This document shows, in pieces, positions 1 through 7,613 of a stretch of 9,952 nucleotides of DNA; position 1 is the stretch's first letter, and the number at the start of each line of letters is the position of its first letter. The notes beneath the pieces are model-generated. The model had not been told where the DNA came from and did not search any database. It was given only the letters and a program-made list of their open reading frames with translations. The DNA lies in contig CAIMWY010000393.1 of the NCBI GenBank assembly GCA_903845315.1, positions 1 through 9,952 of the forward strand. Direction: 5' to 3'. This DNA is from an uncultured Burkholderiales bacterium (lineage in GTDB: Bacteria; Pseudomonadota; Gammaproteobacteria; Burkholderiales; Burkholderiaceae). The position numbers and the translations under genes are program-made.

Positions 1-805
1 AGATCATATCTTCAACAGTCGCACCATCTTCTGTTCGTACCTGCGATTGAATGTCACTCCACCGAAGCGTTCTAGCTTCACCAACACGAATACCAGTGTT
101 AACAAGAATAAGGATGTACTGGATTAACATAAAACGCTCTCTGTAACTGCGTTTTACTTTGATCCACTCTCTGAAATTTCTTGTGACTTTTGTCCATTCC
201 TGTTGCGTGAAGTGAGGTCGTCTTTTTTTACTAAGTGGTGGTGCTTGCAAGACTACATCTTGTTTGATGTGTCCTTGTGAGCGCAGCCATTCAATGTATC
301 TTTTTAGCGAGGACAGTTCGTGACGTATCGTTTGCGGACTTGGCGCAATCACACGATTGTTTCTCTTGTTCAACACTGGATTGTTGATGCGCCATTGCAC
401 AAAGTCTTGAATGTCCTTGGTCGTGATTTGATCTACTGGCTTCTTGGCGAAATACTTCAGCGCATAGCGTTCAATAGATGCTTTTATATCGTTATATCTT
501 CCATTGGTCTTGACGTTGACACGCAAATAATCAACAAACTTCGGAAATAGCTCTGAGAAGTTTTTAGCTTTGATTGAGCCACCAGCCATGACCTTTAAGC
601 GCAACTGATCCCATAAGTCATGTGCGAAGCGTTTTGCAATTTCGTAATCTGTCGTCTTGGTGCTCTTGATGACGTAACCAGCTGAGTTCGGCACACGCAC
701 ACGACATTGCCACTTCTTGATCTTGTGATCTGGTCGCTGATAGATCACGATTTCGCCTTCACGAAATACGTGCTGATTTAGCTCAAAAGTAGCACCATCA
801 CTCAT
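1..805 (-). CDS. Tyrosine recombinase / phage-type integrase, 5' part (runs off left edge)
   Basis: This is a site-specific DNA recombinase of the phage integrase family, which would insert and excise the element at the neighbouring tRNA site. Translating the minus strand from the ATG at 803-805 gives 268 codons without a stop up to the window edge (MSDGATFELNQHVF...). Residues about 1-75 fit an N-terminal arm-binding region, about 82-185 the helical core-binding domain (PQTIRHELSSLKRYIEWLRS), and from about 195 the catalytic domain. The box NTGIRVGEARTLRW at 236-249 carries the first catalytic arginine, R240. The H-x-x-R box and the nucleophilic tyrosine would lie beyond the left edge, so intactness cannot be judged. 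An in-frame TAA just upstream (818-820) supports this start, although the ribosome binding site is poor. The gene is transcribed away from the tRNA remnant. Confidence 0.92.
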   Translation of the reverse strand, partial: MSDGATFELNQHVFREGEIVIYQRPDHKIKKWQCRVRVPNSAGYVIKSTKTTDYEIAKRFAHDLWDQLRLKVMAGGSIKAKNFSELFPKFVDYLRVNVKTNGRYNDIKASIERYALKYFAKKPVDQITTKDIQDFVQWRINNPVLNKRNNRVIAPSPQTIRHELSSLKRYIEWLRSQGHIKQDVVLQAPPLSKKRRPHFTQQEWTKVTRNFREWIKVKRSYRERFMLIQYILILVNTGIRVGEARTLRWSDIQSQVRTEDGATVEDMI

Positions 806-821
806 GGCAGGAATTTCTTAA

Positions 822-881
822 AAGTGAACGTTAAGTGAAGTCATTATTGCTCAATATTTAAGCATTGTCAAGAATTCACTT
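822..881. repeat. Three AAGTGAA heptamers around the integrase promoter
   Basis: AAGTGAA occurs at 822-828 and 833-839 in the same orientation, 11 bases apart, and in inverted orientation (TTCACTT) at 875-881. Each has a run of T and A on its 5' side. Two lie at and just downstream of the predicted transcription start and one lies immediately upstream of the -35 box. Short repeats between an integrase gene and its attachment core are typical of arm-type integrase sites or operators of an element regulator. The copies are short and the region is AT-rich, so chance is not excluded. Confidence 0.4.
843..871 (-). promoter_or_regulatory. Sigma70-like promoter of the integrase gene
   Basis: On the minus strand a perfect -35 box TTGACA (871 to 866) is followed, after exactly 17 bases, by AATAAT (848 to 843), which matches the -10 consensus at 5 of 6 positions. 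Transcription would start near 836, about 30 bases before the integrase ATG at 805. This is a prediction from box match and spacing only. Confidence 0.7.
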
Positions 882-957
882 TAAATTGTATTTTTTAAAT
901 TAAGGGTGATAAATCTTAAGATCATCTAATATAATTGATTTATTAAGCTTTAAATAT

Positions 958-1007
958 GTTCATTCGTAATGAGAAGGTCGGGTGTTCGATTCATCTCTCC
1001 GGCACCA
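958..1007 (+). other. attR-type junction: 3' fragment of tRNA-Thr(CGT)
   Basis: Read back from CCA (1005-1007), the fragment gives discriminator A1004, acceptor 3' strand CTCCGGC (997-1003), a complete T arm (980-996: stem GGGTG with CATCT, loop TTCGATT), variable loop AGGTC (975-979), anticodon-stem 3' strand TGAGA (970-974) and anticodon loop TTCGTAA (963-969) with anticodon CGT, threonine. The bases to the left pair only partly with the anticodon stem, and no D arm or GCCGGAG acceptor strand is present. Homology to a tRNA therefore stops at the anticodon loop/stem, a usual crossover place for tyrosine recombinases. The intact tRNA is expected at the other end of the element. Confidence 0.82.
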
Positions 1008-1022
1008 ACCCCTCTCACCCAT

Positions 1023-1050
1023 AAAAAATCGGCCCTCAGGCCGATTTTTT
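1023..1050. terminator. Rho-independent terminator, probably bidirectional
   Basis: A perfect 12-bp stem AAAAAATCGGCC / GGCCGATTTTTT closes a 4-base loop CTCA. It ends in a T run on the plus strand and, by symmetry, on the minus strand too. It lies 15 bases after the tRNA CCA end, so it is probably the native terminator of the disrupted tRNA-Thr gene. It also lies about 60 bases beyond the stop of the convergent carbonic-anhydrase-like gene, which it can terminate from the other side. Confidence 0.88.
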
Positions 1051-1112
1051 GTTGGCGTCACGCCAAGGCCCTACCTATCAAAGTAGGCAAACAAGCATTC
1101 GATGCAGTTGTA

Positions 1113-1715
1113 TCAACCGATCAAATCGACTTTGCCATTCAAGTCCATGATGCCGGTGATCACGCTCAGCTTGGGCTGGCGTTTGTTCACGGCGGCACGA
1201 AACGCCATCAAAGCGTCGGCATGGGCGTGGGTTTCGTCTTCTTTGGTGGCAACTTTGGCATCGCCAAAAGCCAATTTGGCTGCGCCGCAATCGCGGTGCG
1301 TCAGCGCCACCACGCGGGGAATGTGGTGCAAGGACACGGTGATGTCCAGGTTGTCCCAAAAGGTGTTGTGCCAGGCCGCAAACTTGGGGTGAATGGCGCC
1401 TATCGGGCCACCTGCAAACACAAACTGGCTGTAGTTGTCGCTCAACTTGTCGCGGGCGATGCCGTGCAACAAGCCCATGTATTGCCAACTCAGGGTGGTA
1501 AAGCGTGGATCGATGCAGTTGACCAACATGGCTTCGTAATTGCCACTGGCGGCATGGCTGCGGCCCGGCGTCATGGCCAGCATGCCGCCAGCCAGCGCGG
1601 CTGCGCCCAGCCCTAAAAAGCCACGCCGTGAGCTGCCGCCACTGAGCGCGCTTGGGTCGCAGCACATGCAGCTATAGGCTGTTGAGGAATGGGTTGGGGT
1701 GTGTGAATCAATCAA
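1113..1715 (-). CDS. Tat-exported beta-carbonic-anhydrase-like protein
   Basis: A 200-residue protein of the beta-carbonic anhydrase type, which would interconvert CO2 and bicarbonate with a zinc ion, here probably in the periplasm. The family metal and catalytic signature is visible: C67-x-D69-x-R71 (CIDPRF) and H140-x-x-C143 (HRDCG). The N-terminus has a twin-arginine motif, SRRGFLG (29-35), a small hydrophobic segment (about 36-48) and a possible cleavage site SHA-A near residue 55. A cysteine cluster, CMCC (16-19), precedes the twin arginines. I chose the TTG start at 1715 because AAGGAG sits 6 bases upstream (1722-1727) and no ATG is available before the Tat motif. The gene stands alone, divergent from the catabolic operon. 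The fold assignment is good; real carbonic anhydrase activity is inferred, as many exported relatives are uncharacterised. Confidence 0.78.
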   Translation of the reverse strand: MIDSHTPTHSSTAYSCMCCDPSALSGGSSRRGFLGLGAAALAGGMLAMTPGRSHAASGNYEAMLVNCIDPRFTTLSWQYMGLLHGIARDKLSDNYSQFVFAGGPIGAIHPKFAAWHNTFWDNLDITVSLHHIPRVVALTHRDCGAAKLAFGDAKVATKEDETHAHADALMAFRAAVNKRQPKLSVITGIMDLNGKVDLIG

Positions 1716-1846
1716 TGCGCGCTCCTTGTGGGGTCTGGATAAGAGGAATTTCTGATTGTGTATCGACAGGAAAGCAATTTTCTTGAGAGTTCTTGCCTCA
1801 ACCCAGTTCGTACAAACCCTAAATCACGACGATTTACATTTTTTGC

Positions 1847-1852
1847 TTGACA
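1847..1852 (+). promoter_or_regulatory. Possible -35 box of the catabolic operon
   Basis: A perfect TTGACA lies 72 bases before the first operon gene, within the 208-base divergent intergenic region (1716-1923). No good -10 follows at the normal spacing: 17 bases downstream is GAAAGT, a 3 of 6 match. AT-rich alternatives (TAATAT 1881-1886, TATATA 1892-1897) lie further on without good -35 boxes. The actual promoter is therefore uncertain. I see no other structure in this intergenic region apart from the palindrome at 1876-1893 and a small CTTTC-GAG-GAAAG inverted repeat at 1862-1874. Confidence 0.3.
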
Positions 1853-1875
1853 GCTGCTTCGCTTTCGAGGAAAGT

Positions 1876-1893
1876 TATTTTAATATTGAAATA
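1876..1893. promoter_or_regulatory. Candidate MarR-family operator (18-bp near-palindrome)
   Basis: TATTTTAAT followed directly by ATTGAAATA forms an inverted repeat in which 8 of 9 base pairs match. It ends 30 bases before the ATG of the first operon gene and covers possible -10 sequences (TAATAT at 1881-1886). Length, symmetry and position suit a dimeric MarR-type repressor, and the operon encodes one (5042-5548). The region is AT-rich, so chance symmetry remains possible. Confidence 0.42.
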
Positions 1894-1923
1894 TATAAAC
1901 CCGAAATAGTTAAGGAGCACAGC

Positions 1924-4245
1924 ATGAACATCGTCTGTATTGGTGGCGGACCCGCGGGTCTGTACTTTGGCTTGCTGATGAAGCAACGCAACCCGGCGCA
2001 TGACATCACGGTGGTCGAGCGCAACCTGCCCTACGACACCTTTGGTTGGGGCGTGGTGTTTTCAGATGCCACCATGGACAACATGCGCATCTGGGACCGC
2101 ACGACGGCCGACGAAATACAAGAAGCCTTCAACCACTGGGACGACATCGAGTTGCTTTTCAAGGGCCGTCGCATTCGCTCAGGTGGCCACGGATTTGTGG
2201 GCATTGGGCGTAAAAAACTACTCAACATCTTGCAAGCGCGTTGCGAGCAATTGGGTGTGAAGCTGGTGTTTGATTGTGATGTGCAGTCAGACCTTGACTT
2301 CCCCGATGCCGACTTGATCATCGCCAGTGACGGCATCAACTCCATCATCCGCACGCGCTACGCAGACACCTTCAAGCCCGGCATCGTCACACGACCCAAC
2401 CGCTACATCTGGTTGGGCACGAACCGCCTGTACAACGCTTTCACCTTTGATTTTCAAAAGACTGAGCACGGCTGGTTTCAAGCCCATATTTACAAGTTTG
2501 ACGACACCACCACCACCTTCATCGTCGAGTGTCCCGAGCATGTGTTTTTGGCTCACGGCTTAGACCAAGCCGACCAAGAAGCCTCGATTGCGTTTTGCGA
2601 AAAGCTGTTTGCCGATAACCTGCAAGGCGCCAAGCTGATGACCAATGCACGCCATCTGCGCGGCTCGGCTTGGCTCAACTTCCAACGCGTGGTGTGCGAG
2701 CAGTGGTGGCTCAAAAACCAACACAACAGCCATGTGGTGCTGATGGGCGACGCAGTCCATACGGCCCACTTTGCCATTGGCTCGGGTACCAAGCTCGCCA
2801 TTGAGGACGCGATCGAACTCACCCGCCAGTTTGACCTGCTGGGCGATGACCCCAGCCGCATCACCGAAGTGCTGACGGCCTACCAAGAGGCGCGTCGCAT
2901 CGAAACCCTGCGGCTACAAAACGCTGCTTGGAATGCCATGGCTTGGTTTGAGGTGTGTGGCGAGCGCTACTGCGACCAACTCGAGCCCGAGCAGTTCATG
3001 TACTCCATGCTCACGCGCAGCCAACGCATCAGCCACGAGAACCTGCGTTTGCGCGACAAGGCGTGGCTGGACGGCTACGAACACTGGTTCGCCAAAGACC
3101 AAGGCGCGCTCACCACCACACCCCCCATGTTCACGCCGTTTAGCTTGCGCTCGGTGACACTGAAAAACCGCGTGGTGGTCTCGCCCATGGCGCAGTATTC
3201 TGCGGTCGATGGCATACCCGGCGACTACCACTTGGTGCACTTGGGTGCGCGCGCCATGGGGGGCGCAGCGATGGTGTTTGCCGAAATGATTTGTACCAGC
3301 GCAGACGCACGCATCACCCCCGGCTGCCCGGGTCTGTGGAACGACGCGCAAGCCGATGCTTGGCAACGCATCGTGGCCTGGGCACACGCCAACAGCGATG
3401 CCAAGATGGCTGCACAAATTGGCCATGCGGGAGCCAAAGGCTCTACCCGTCGCGCCTGGGACGGCATTGACAAACCCTTGGGCCACGACGACACCGAGGC
3501 CAACTGGCCGCTCTTGAGCGCATCGCCGCAGCAATACTTGGAGGGCGAGAGCCAAACCTCGCACGCCATGACGCGTGCCGACATGGACCGCGTCAAAGCC
3601 GACTTTGTAGCAGCCACCCAGCGCGCCGCACGGGCAGGGTTTGACTGGCTGGAGCTGCACTGCGCGCATGGCTATTTGTTGTCGAGTTTTATCTCGCCCC
3701 TCACCAACCACCGCAGCGACGAATACGGTGGCTCACTCGACAACCGACTGCGCTACCCACTGGAGGTGTTCCAAGCGGTGCGCGCGGCTTGGCCCGAGCA
3801 CTTGCCGATGTCGGTGCGTATCTCTGCGCACGATTGGGTCGAAGGCGGCATCACCCCCGACGACGCCGTCCGGGTGGCCAAGGCCTTCAAAGCAGCCGGC
3901 GCTGACTTGATCGACTGCTCATCGGGTCAGGTCAGCAAACAAGAAAAGCCGGTGTTTGGTCGCATGTTTCAAACCCCGTTTGCCGACCAAATTCGACAAG
4001 AGGCTGGCATTGCCACCATTGCGGTGGGCGCCATCAGCGAGGCCGACCATGTCAACAGCATCATCGCGGCGGGTCGAGCCGATTTGTGCGCCGTGGCACG
4101 CCCCCACCTGGCCAACCCATCCTGGACGCTGAGCGAAGCGGCCCGCATTGGCTACCAAGGACTGGGCTGGCCCAAGCAATACATTTCGGCCAAGCGCCAA
4201 ATGGAAGCCAACTTCGAACGCGCTGCCGCACAAGCCAAGCTATGA
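1924..4245 (+). CDS. abmA: Anthraniloyl-CoA (2-aminobenzoyl-CoA) monooxygenase/reductase, FAD hydroxylase-OYE fusion
   Basis: A 773-residue two-domain flavoenzyme that would use O2 and NADH to hydroxylate an aryl-CoA at C5 and then reduce the ring, yielding 2-amino-5-oxocyclohex-1-ene-carboxyl-CoA from 2-aminobenzoyl-CoA. Residues 1 to about 390 form a class A flavin monooxygenase: GGGPAG at 7-12, ribose-binding E32, the DG motif D136-G137 and GD motif G275-D276. Residues about 402-770 form an Old Yellow Enzyme/NADH:flavin oxidoreductase barrel: [20 protein letters not shown] at its start, QIGHAG at 498-503, and [20 protein letters not shown] from 579. Length agrees with the roughly 85-kDa subunit I recall for the Azoarcus enzyme. 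ATG 1924 has AAGGAG 6 bases upstream; the frame stays open back to 1756, but that extension has no ribosome binding site or family similarity. A salicylyl-CoA 5-hydroxylase is the main alternative, since databases use that name for close relatives. Confidence 0.88.
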   Translation: MNIVCIGGGPAGLYFGLLMKQRNPAHDITVVERNLPYDTFGWGVVFSDATMDNMRIWDRTTADEIQEAFNHWDDIELLFKGRRIRSGGHGFVGIGRKKLLNILQARCEQLGVKLVFDCDVQSDLDFPDADLIIASDGINSIIRTRYADTFKPGIVTRPNRYIWLGTNRLYNAFTFDFQKTEHGWFQAHIYKFDDTTTTFIVECPEHVFLAHGLDQADQEASIAFCEKLFADNLQGAKLMTNARHLRGSAWLNFQRVVCEQWWLKNQHNSHVVLMGDAVHTAHFAIGSGTKLAIEDAIELTRQFDLLGDDPSRITEVLTAYQEARRIETLRLQNAAWNAMAWFEVCGERYCDQLEPEQFMYSMLTRSQRISHENLRLRDKAWLDGYEHWFAKDQGALTTTPPMFTPFSLRSVTLKNRVVVSPMAQYSAVDGIPGDYHLVHLGARAMGGAAMVFAEMICTSADARITPGCPGLWNDAQADAWQRIVAWAHANSDAKMAAQIGHAGAKGSTRRAWDGIDKPLGHDDTEANWPLLSASPQQYLEGESQTSHAMTRADMDRVKADFVAATQRAARAGFDWLELHCAHGYLLSSFISPLTNHRSDEYGGSLDNRLRYPLEVFQAVRAAWPEHLPMSVRISAHDWVEGGITPDDAVRVAKAFKAAGADLIDCSSGQVSKQEKPVFGRMFQTPFADQIRQEAGIATIAVGAISEADHVNSIIAAGRADLCAVARPHLANPSWTLSEAARIGYQGLGWPKQYISAKRQMEANFERAAAQAKL

Positions 4246-5045
4246 ATATGCTCTACCCCGAACCGCTGAAAAACCAACACGCCGTGGTCACCGGTGCTGC
4301 ACGAGGCATCGGCGCGGCCATCGCCCAGCAGCTCGCGCACGCCGGCGCCAAGCTCACGCTGATGGGGCGTCAAGCTGAAGGCCTTCAAGACTTGGCCAAG
4401 AGTTTGCAAATCGGTGACCGTGTGCATGTACAAACTGTCGACATCGCAGACGCAGCCTCAGTCGAACACGCCATGGCTGCGGCCGTTCAAGCCATGGGCC
4501 CGATCAACTTGCTGATCAACAACGCGGGACAAGCCAGCAGCCAAACGTTTCTCAACACCGATTTGGCAGCTTGGCAGCACATGGTCAACGTCAACCTGAC
4601 GGGTACCTACCTGTGCATCCATGCCGCACTGCCCAGCATGCTGCAAGCAGCGGAGGCCGGCATGCATGGGCGAATCATCAATGTGGCGAGCACGGCAGGC
4701 CTCAAGGGCTATGCCTTTGCCGCGGCCTACAGCGCCGCCAAACATGGCGTGATGGGGTTGACCCGTTCACTGGCGCTCGAGTTGGCACGCAAAGGCGTGA
4801 CCGTCAACGCGGTGTGTCCCGGTTACACAGAAACAGACATCGTCAAGCATGCGATTGACAACATCGTGCACAAAACCGGCAAAACGCCCGAGCAAGCGCG
4901 CAGTGCTTTAGCCAGCATCAACCCACAACAACGCTTGGTCCAGCCTGAAGAGGTGGCCCACGCGGTATTGAGCTTGTGCCTGTCGGGCAGCGACGCCATC
5001 AATGGACAAGCCATCGTCATCGATGGCGGGGAGTTGGCACGATGA
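4242..5045 (+). CDS. Short-chain dehydrogenase/reductase, probable 3-hydroxyacyl-CoA dehydrogenase
   Basis: A 267-residue classical SDR oxidoreductase. The NAD(P)-binding TGAARGIG lies at 17-24, NNAG at 93-96, catalytic S150, and Y163-x-x-x-K167 (YSAAK), with the usual 13-residue Ser-Tyr spacing. PGYTETD is the substrate-loop region, and the C-terminal [12 protein letters not shown] is typical of PhaB/FabG-like members. Within this operon the likely job is the hydroxyacyl-CoA to ketoacyl-CoA step of ring breakdown; substrate and cofactor are inferred. The start ATG overlaps the TGA of the preceding gene (ATGA, 4242-4245), implying translational coupling; a second in-frame ATG at 4248 could serve instead. 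Its own stop overlaps the next gene's start in the same way. Confidence 0.85.
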   Translation: MNMLYPEPLKNQHAVVTGAARGIGAAIAQQLAHAGAKLTLMGRQAEGLQDLAKSLQIGDRVHVQTVDIADAASVEHAMAAAVQAMGPINLLINNAGQASSQTFLNTDLAAWQHMVNVNLTGTYLCIHAALPSMLQAAEAGMHGRIINVASTAGLKGYAFAAAYSAAKHGVMGLTRSLALELARKGVTVNAVCPGYTETDIVKHAIDNIVHKTGKTPEQARSALASINPQQRLVQPEEVAHAVLSLCLSGSDAINGQAIVIDGGELAR

Positions 5046-5548
5046 GTCAGCCCGAAACCGAAGACTTGGAGTTGCGTGCACGCGACGACCACCATGCCTC
5101 TTTGCGCCTGTGGTTGCGTTTGTTGTCGTGCACCACCCTGATTGAAGACAACATCCGACAAAAATTGCGCACCCAGTTTGACACTTCGCTGTCACGCTTT
5201 GACTTGATGGCACAACTCGAGCGGCACCCCGAAGGTCTGACCATGGGTGAGTTGTCGCGACGCATGATGGTGAGTGGGGGCAACACCACCGTCATCGTCG
5301 ACCAACTGGAGAAAGAGCAACTGGTTCAGCGCCGCATAGCCGCGACAGACCGACGCTCTTACCGCGTCTTGTTGACACCTTCTGGGCACCAAGCTTTCAA
5401 ACGCATGGCCTCAGACCATGAGCAATGGGTGGTTCAGCTGTTTGGTGGTTTGTCCGAGCGCCAGCAGCAACAACTCAGCAACTTGCTGGGCCACCTCAAA
5501 ACCAGCATTCACCAACACCAATCCAACGCCACTTCGGAGCCCACATGA
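5042..5548 (+). CDS. MarR-family transcriptional regulator
   Basis: A 168-residue winged-helix regulator, probably a dimeric repressor released by a pathway ligand. The central part fits Mar[21 protein letters not shown] (53-72) leads into the helix-turn-helix, the recognition helix follows ([18 protein letters not shown], about 78-95), and the wing contains R97, R98, D103, R104 and R105, ending in RVLLTPSG. Flanking helices (about 18-45 and 114-155) would form the dimer interface. MarR proteins in other aromatic-acid operons (BadR, CouR) respond to aromatic compounds or their CoA thioesters, so an aryl-CoA effector is a reasonable inference. It is co-transcribed with the enzymes and overlaps both neighbours by 4 bases, which suggests autoregulation through the palindrome at 1876-1893. 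Confidence 0.85.
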   Translation: MSQPETEDLELRARDDHHASLRLWLRLLSCTTLIEDNIRQKLRTQFDTSLSRFDLMAQLERHPEGLTMGELSRRMMVSGGNTTVIVDQLEKEQLVQRRIAATDRRSYRVLLTPSGHQAFKRMASDHEQWVVQLFGGLSERQQQQLSNLLGHLKTSIHQHQSNATSEPT

Positions 5549-6405
5549 GCCACCCACACCTGCTAGGCCAAGCCCACCAACTGCCGCGTCACCGCAACAC
5601 ACTGGCCAGCTATCAGGCGGAACATTTCTTGTTTGCGGTCAACGATGGTGTGGCCACTGTCACCTTGAACCGTCCCGAGCGCAAAAACCCGCTGTCGTTT
5701 GATTCGTATGCCGAACTGCGTGATCTGTTTCGTGCCATGTGCTATGCCGACGATGTGCATGCGGTGGTCATCACCGGTGCAGGCGGCAACTTTTGCTCAG
5801 GCGGCGATGTGCATGAAATCATTGGCCCCTTAACGAAGCTCGACATGCCCGGCCTGTTGGCCTTCACGCGCATGACAGGCGACTTGGTCAAAGCCATGCG
5901 GGCTTGCCCGCAACCCATCGTAGCCGCCATCGACGGTATTTGTGCCGGCGCCGGTGCATTGCTGGCCTTGGCGTCTGACCTGCGCTTTGGCACCGAGCGC
6001 AGCAAAACCTATTTCTTGTTCAACAAGGTGGGGCTTGCAGGGTGCGACATGGGAGCCTGCGCCTTGCTACCGCGCGTCATCGGGCAAGGCCGTGCGTCTG
6101 AGTTGCTCTACAGCGGCCGCGGCTTGCCCGGTGCCGAGGCCGAGCGCTGGGGCTTTTACAACCGCGTTTGCAGCCCCGAGGAAGTGCTGGCACAGGCCCA
6201 AGCGATCGCAAAAGAATTGGCCCACGGCCCCACCTTTGCCAACGCCATGACCAAGAAAATGTTGCAGCAAGAGTGGAACATGGGCGTGGACGAAGCGATC
6301 GAAGCCGAAGCCCAAGCGCAAGCCATTTGCATGATGACCAACGACTTTCACCGGGCCTACCACGCCTTTGTGGCCAAGCAAACGCCCGTGTTCCAAGGAG
6401 ACTGA
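5545..6405 (+). CDS. Crotonase-fold (enoyl-CoA hydratase/isomerase family) protein lacking the usual catalytic glutamates
   Basis: A 286-residue acyl-CoA-binding crotonase with an N-terminal extension of about 27 residues before the fold ([20 protein letters not shown]). The first oxyanion-hole segment is FCSGGD (83-88) and the second is [14 protein letters not shown] (132-145). By hand alignment to rat enoyl-CoA hydratase, the first catalytic Glu (E144) falls on L139 and the second (E164) on or near N160; no Glu occurs between 152 and 170. An Asp, D168 in GCDMGA, lies where isomerase- and hydrolase-type crotonases often carry an acidic residue. The C-terminus ([13 protein letters not shown]) is canonical. 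The family is certain, but a plain hydratase reaction is doubtful; isomerisation or hydrolytic ring opening are alternatives. The start ATG overlaps the regulator's TGA (ATGA). Confidence 0.85.
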   Translation: MSHPHLLGQAHQLPRHRNTLASYQAEHFLFAVNDGVATVTLNRPERKNPLSFDSYAELRDLFRAMCYADDVHAVVITGAGGNFCSGGDVHEIIGPLTKLDMPGLLAFTRMTGDLVKAMRACPQPIVAAIDGICAGAGALLALASDLRFGTERSKTYFLFNKVGLAGCDMGACALLPRVIGQGRASELLYSGRGLPGAEAERWGFYNRVCSPEEVLAQAQAIAKELAHGPTFANAMTKKMLQQEWNMGVDEAIEAEAQAQAICMMTNDFHRAYHAFVAKQTPVFQGD

Positions 6406-6407
6406 AC

Positions 6408-7598
6408 ATGCCTTTATCCAAAGCCCCGCCTCAGGAGCATCCTCCCGAACTCGATTGGCCCTTCTTTGACGAAGGGCACCGTCAACTGAAACGAAGCCTG
6501 CATGCGTGGTGCTTGGCAAATATTGGGGAAAGTGAACTCGAACACAGCGACAACGTCGACGCGGAATGCGGTCGTTGGGTCAAAGCCCTCGGGCGCGGTG
6601 ACTGGCTGCGTTTTGCCGTGGCTGGCTTGGAATATGGCGGCGACCAAAACGTGATCGACACCCGCTCCATCTGCTTGCTGCGCGAAGAGTTGGCTTGGCA
6701 CCATGGCTTGGTCGACTTCGCATTTGCCATGCAGGGTCTGGGATCGGGCGCCATCAGTCTGTTTGGCAGCGAAGAGCAAAAAGAACACTACCTGCCGCGG
6801 GTTGCCGACGGCAGTGCAGTGGCCGCCTTTGCCTTGAGCGAACCCCATTCCGGTTCTGACGTGGCGGCCATGTCGTGCACCGCCACCTTGGACGGTGACC
6901 ACTATGTGATCAATGGCGAAAAAACCTGGATCTCCAACGGGGGCATTGCCAACTTTTATGTGGTGTTCGCACGCACCAACGAAGCCCCAGGTTCACGCGG
7001 CATCAGCGCCTTCATCGTTGACTCAAAAACACCTGGGCTTGAAATTTCTGATCGTATTGAGGTCATTGCGCCACACCCCTTGGCCACCTTGCGTTTTGTC
7101 AACATGCGGGTGCCCGTGGCGCACCTGCTGGGCGATAGCGGACAAGGTTTCAAAGTGGCCATGGCCACGCTTGACGTGTTTCGTACCTCGGTGGCCGCGG
7201 CTGCCTTGGGTTTTGCGCGCCGGGCTTTGGATGCGTCGATTGGCTGGGTGCGCACACGCCACATGTTTGGTCAAGCCTTGGGTGACTTTCAAATCACCCA
7301 AAGCAAGATCGCTGAAATGGCCACGCTGCTCGACGCTGCAAGCCTCTTGACCTACCGCGCCGCTTGGCTGCGTGACCAAGGGCATCGCATCACGCGCGAG
7401 GCCGCCATGGCCAAAATGGCCGCCACCGAAAACGCGCAAAAAATTATCGACATGGCGGTGCAGTTGCACGGCGGCATGGGGGTGAAGAAAGGTTGCATTG
7501 TCGAGTCGCTGTACCGCGAAATTCGCGCCTTGCGCATTTACGAAGGCGCCACCGAAGTGCAATTGCTCATCATCGGGCGTGATCTGATCAAGCCCTGA
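6408..7598 (+). CDS. Acyl-CoA dehydrogenase family protein
   Basis: A 396-residue FAD-dependent acyl-CoA dehydrogenase that would introduce an alpha-beta double bond into an acyl-CoA and pass electrons to ETF. The first family signature [10 protein letters not shown] is at 142-151, and the flavin-loop strand WISNGG follows. The C-terminal domain has RHMFGQ, QLHGGMG and then [11 protein letters not shown]379 in this last motif corresponds to the catalytic base of the medium- and short-chain enzymes. Length is normal for the family. The start ATG lies 2 bases after the crotonase stop, with AAGGAG at 6395-6400 inside the end of that gene. In this operon the substrate is probably an intermediate formed after dearomatisation or ring opening; exact specificity cannot be read from the sequence. 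Confidence 0.9.
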   Translation: MPLSKAPPQEHPPELDWPFFDEGHRQLKRSLHAWCLANIGESELEHSDNVDAECGRWVKALGRGDWLRFAVAGLEYGGDQNVIDTRSICLLREELAWHHGLVDFAFAMQGLGSGAISLFGSEEQKEHYLPRVADGSAVAAFALSEPHSGSDVAAMSCTATLDGDHYVINGEKTWISNGGIANFYVVFARTNEAPGSRGISAFIVDSKTPGLEISDRIEVIAPHPLATLRFVNMRVPVAHLLGDSGQGFKVAMATLDVFRTSVAAAALGFARRALDASIGWVRTRHMFGQALGDFQITQSKIAEMATLLDAASLLTYRAAWLRDQGHRITREAAMAKMAATENAQKIIDMAVQLHGGMGVKKGCIVESLYREIRALRIYEGATEVQLLIIGRDLIKP

Positions 7599-7613
7599 AC
7601 GGAGAGACCTGGC

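Larger units (their letters stand above)
1..1007. mobile_element. Right end of a tRNA-integrated mobile element (partial)
   Basis: The segment holds a tyrosine recombinase gene (minus strand), an AT-rich non-coding stretch, and then a tRNA 3' fragment with no matching 5' half in front of it. That is the layout expected at one attachment-site junction of an element integrated into a tRNA gene. Because the fragment and its terminator point right, the intact (restored) tRNA and the rest of the element should lie to the left, outside the window. The stretch looks clearly richer in A and T than the operon to the right, consistent with transfer. It could be a prophage, an integrative element or a decayed island; no structural or conjugation gene is visible to choose between these. 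Confidence 0.75.

Noticed and set aside
320..550. 76-codon plus-strand open frame
   Set aside because: Overlaps the integrase gene in antisense, and its translation shows no recognisable family.
1..1007. CRISPR array or long repeats
   Set aside because: No regularly spaced repeats of 20 bases or more were found here or elsewhere in the window; only short heptamers near the integrase promoter.
969..1616. 215-codon open frame on the plus strand opening with MRRSGVRFISPAP
   Set aside because: Its beginning is translated tRNA T arm, CCA end and terminator, and the rest is antisense to the carbonic-anhydrase-like gene. No ribosome binding site and no family similarity.
1862..1874. CTTTC-GAG-GAAAG inverted repeat near the possible -35 box
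   Set aside because: Only 5 pairs with a 3-base centre; too short to call an operator next to the longer palindrome at 1876-1893.
1756..1923. N-terminal extension of 56 codons for the monooxygenase/reductase, starting at a TTG
   Set aside because: The FAD-binding motif belongs at the very N-terminus, ATG 1924 has AAGGAG at ideal spacing, and the extension is AT-rich intergenic sequence containing the candidate operator.
2914..3711. 265-codon open frame on the minus strand
   Set aside because: Lies entirely antisense to the Old-Yellow-Enzyme part of the fusion protein; a by-product of GC-rich codon usage with no recognisable domain.
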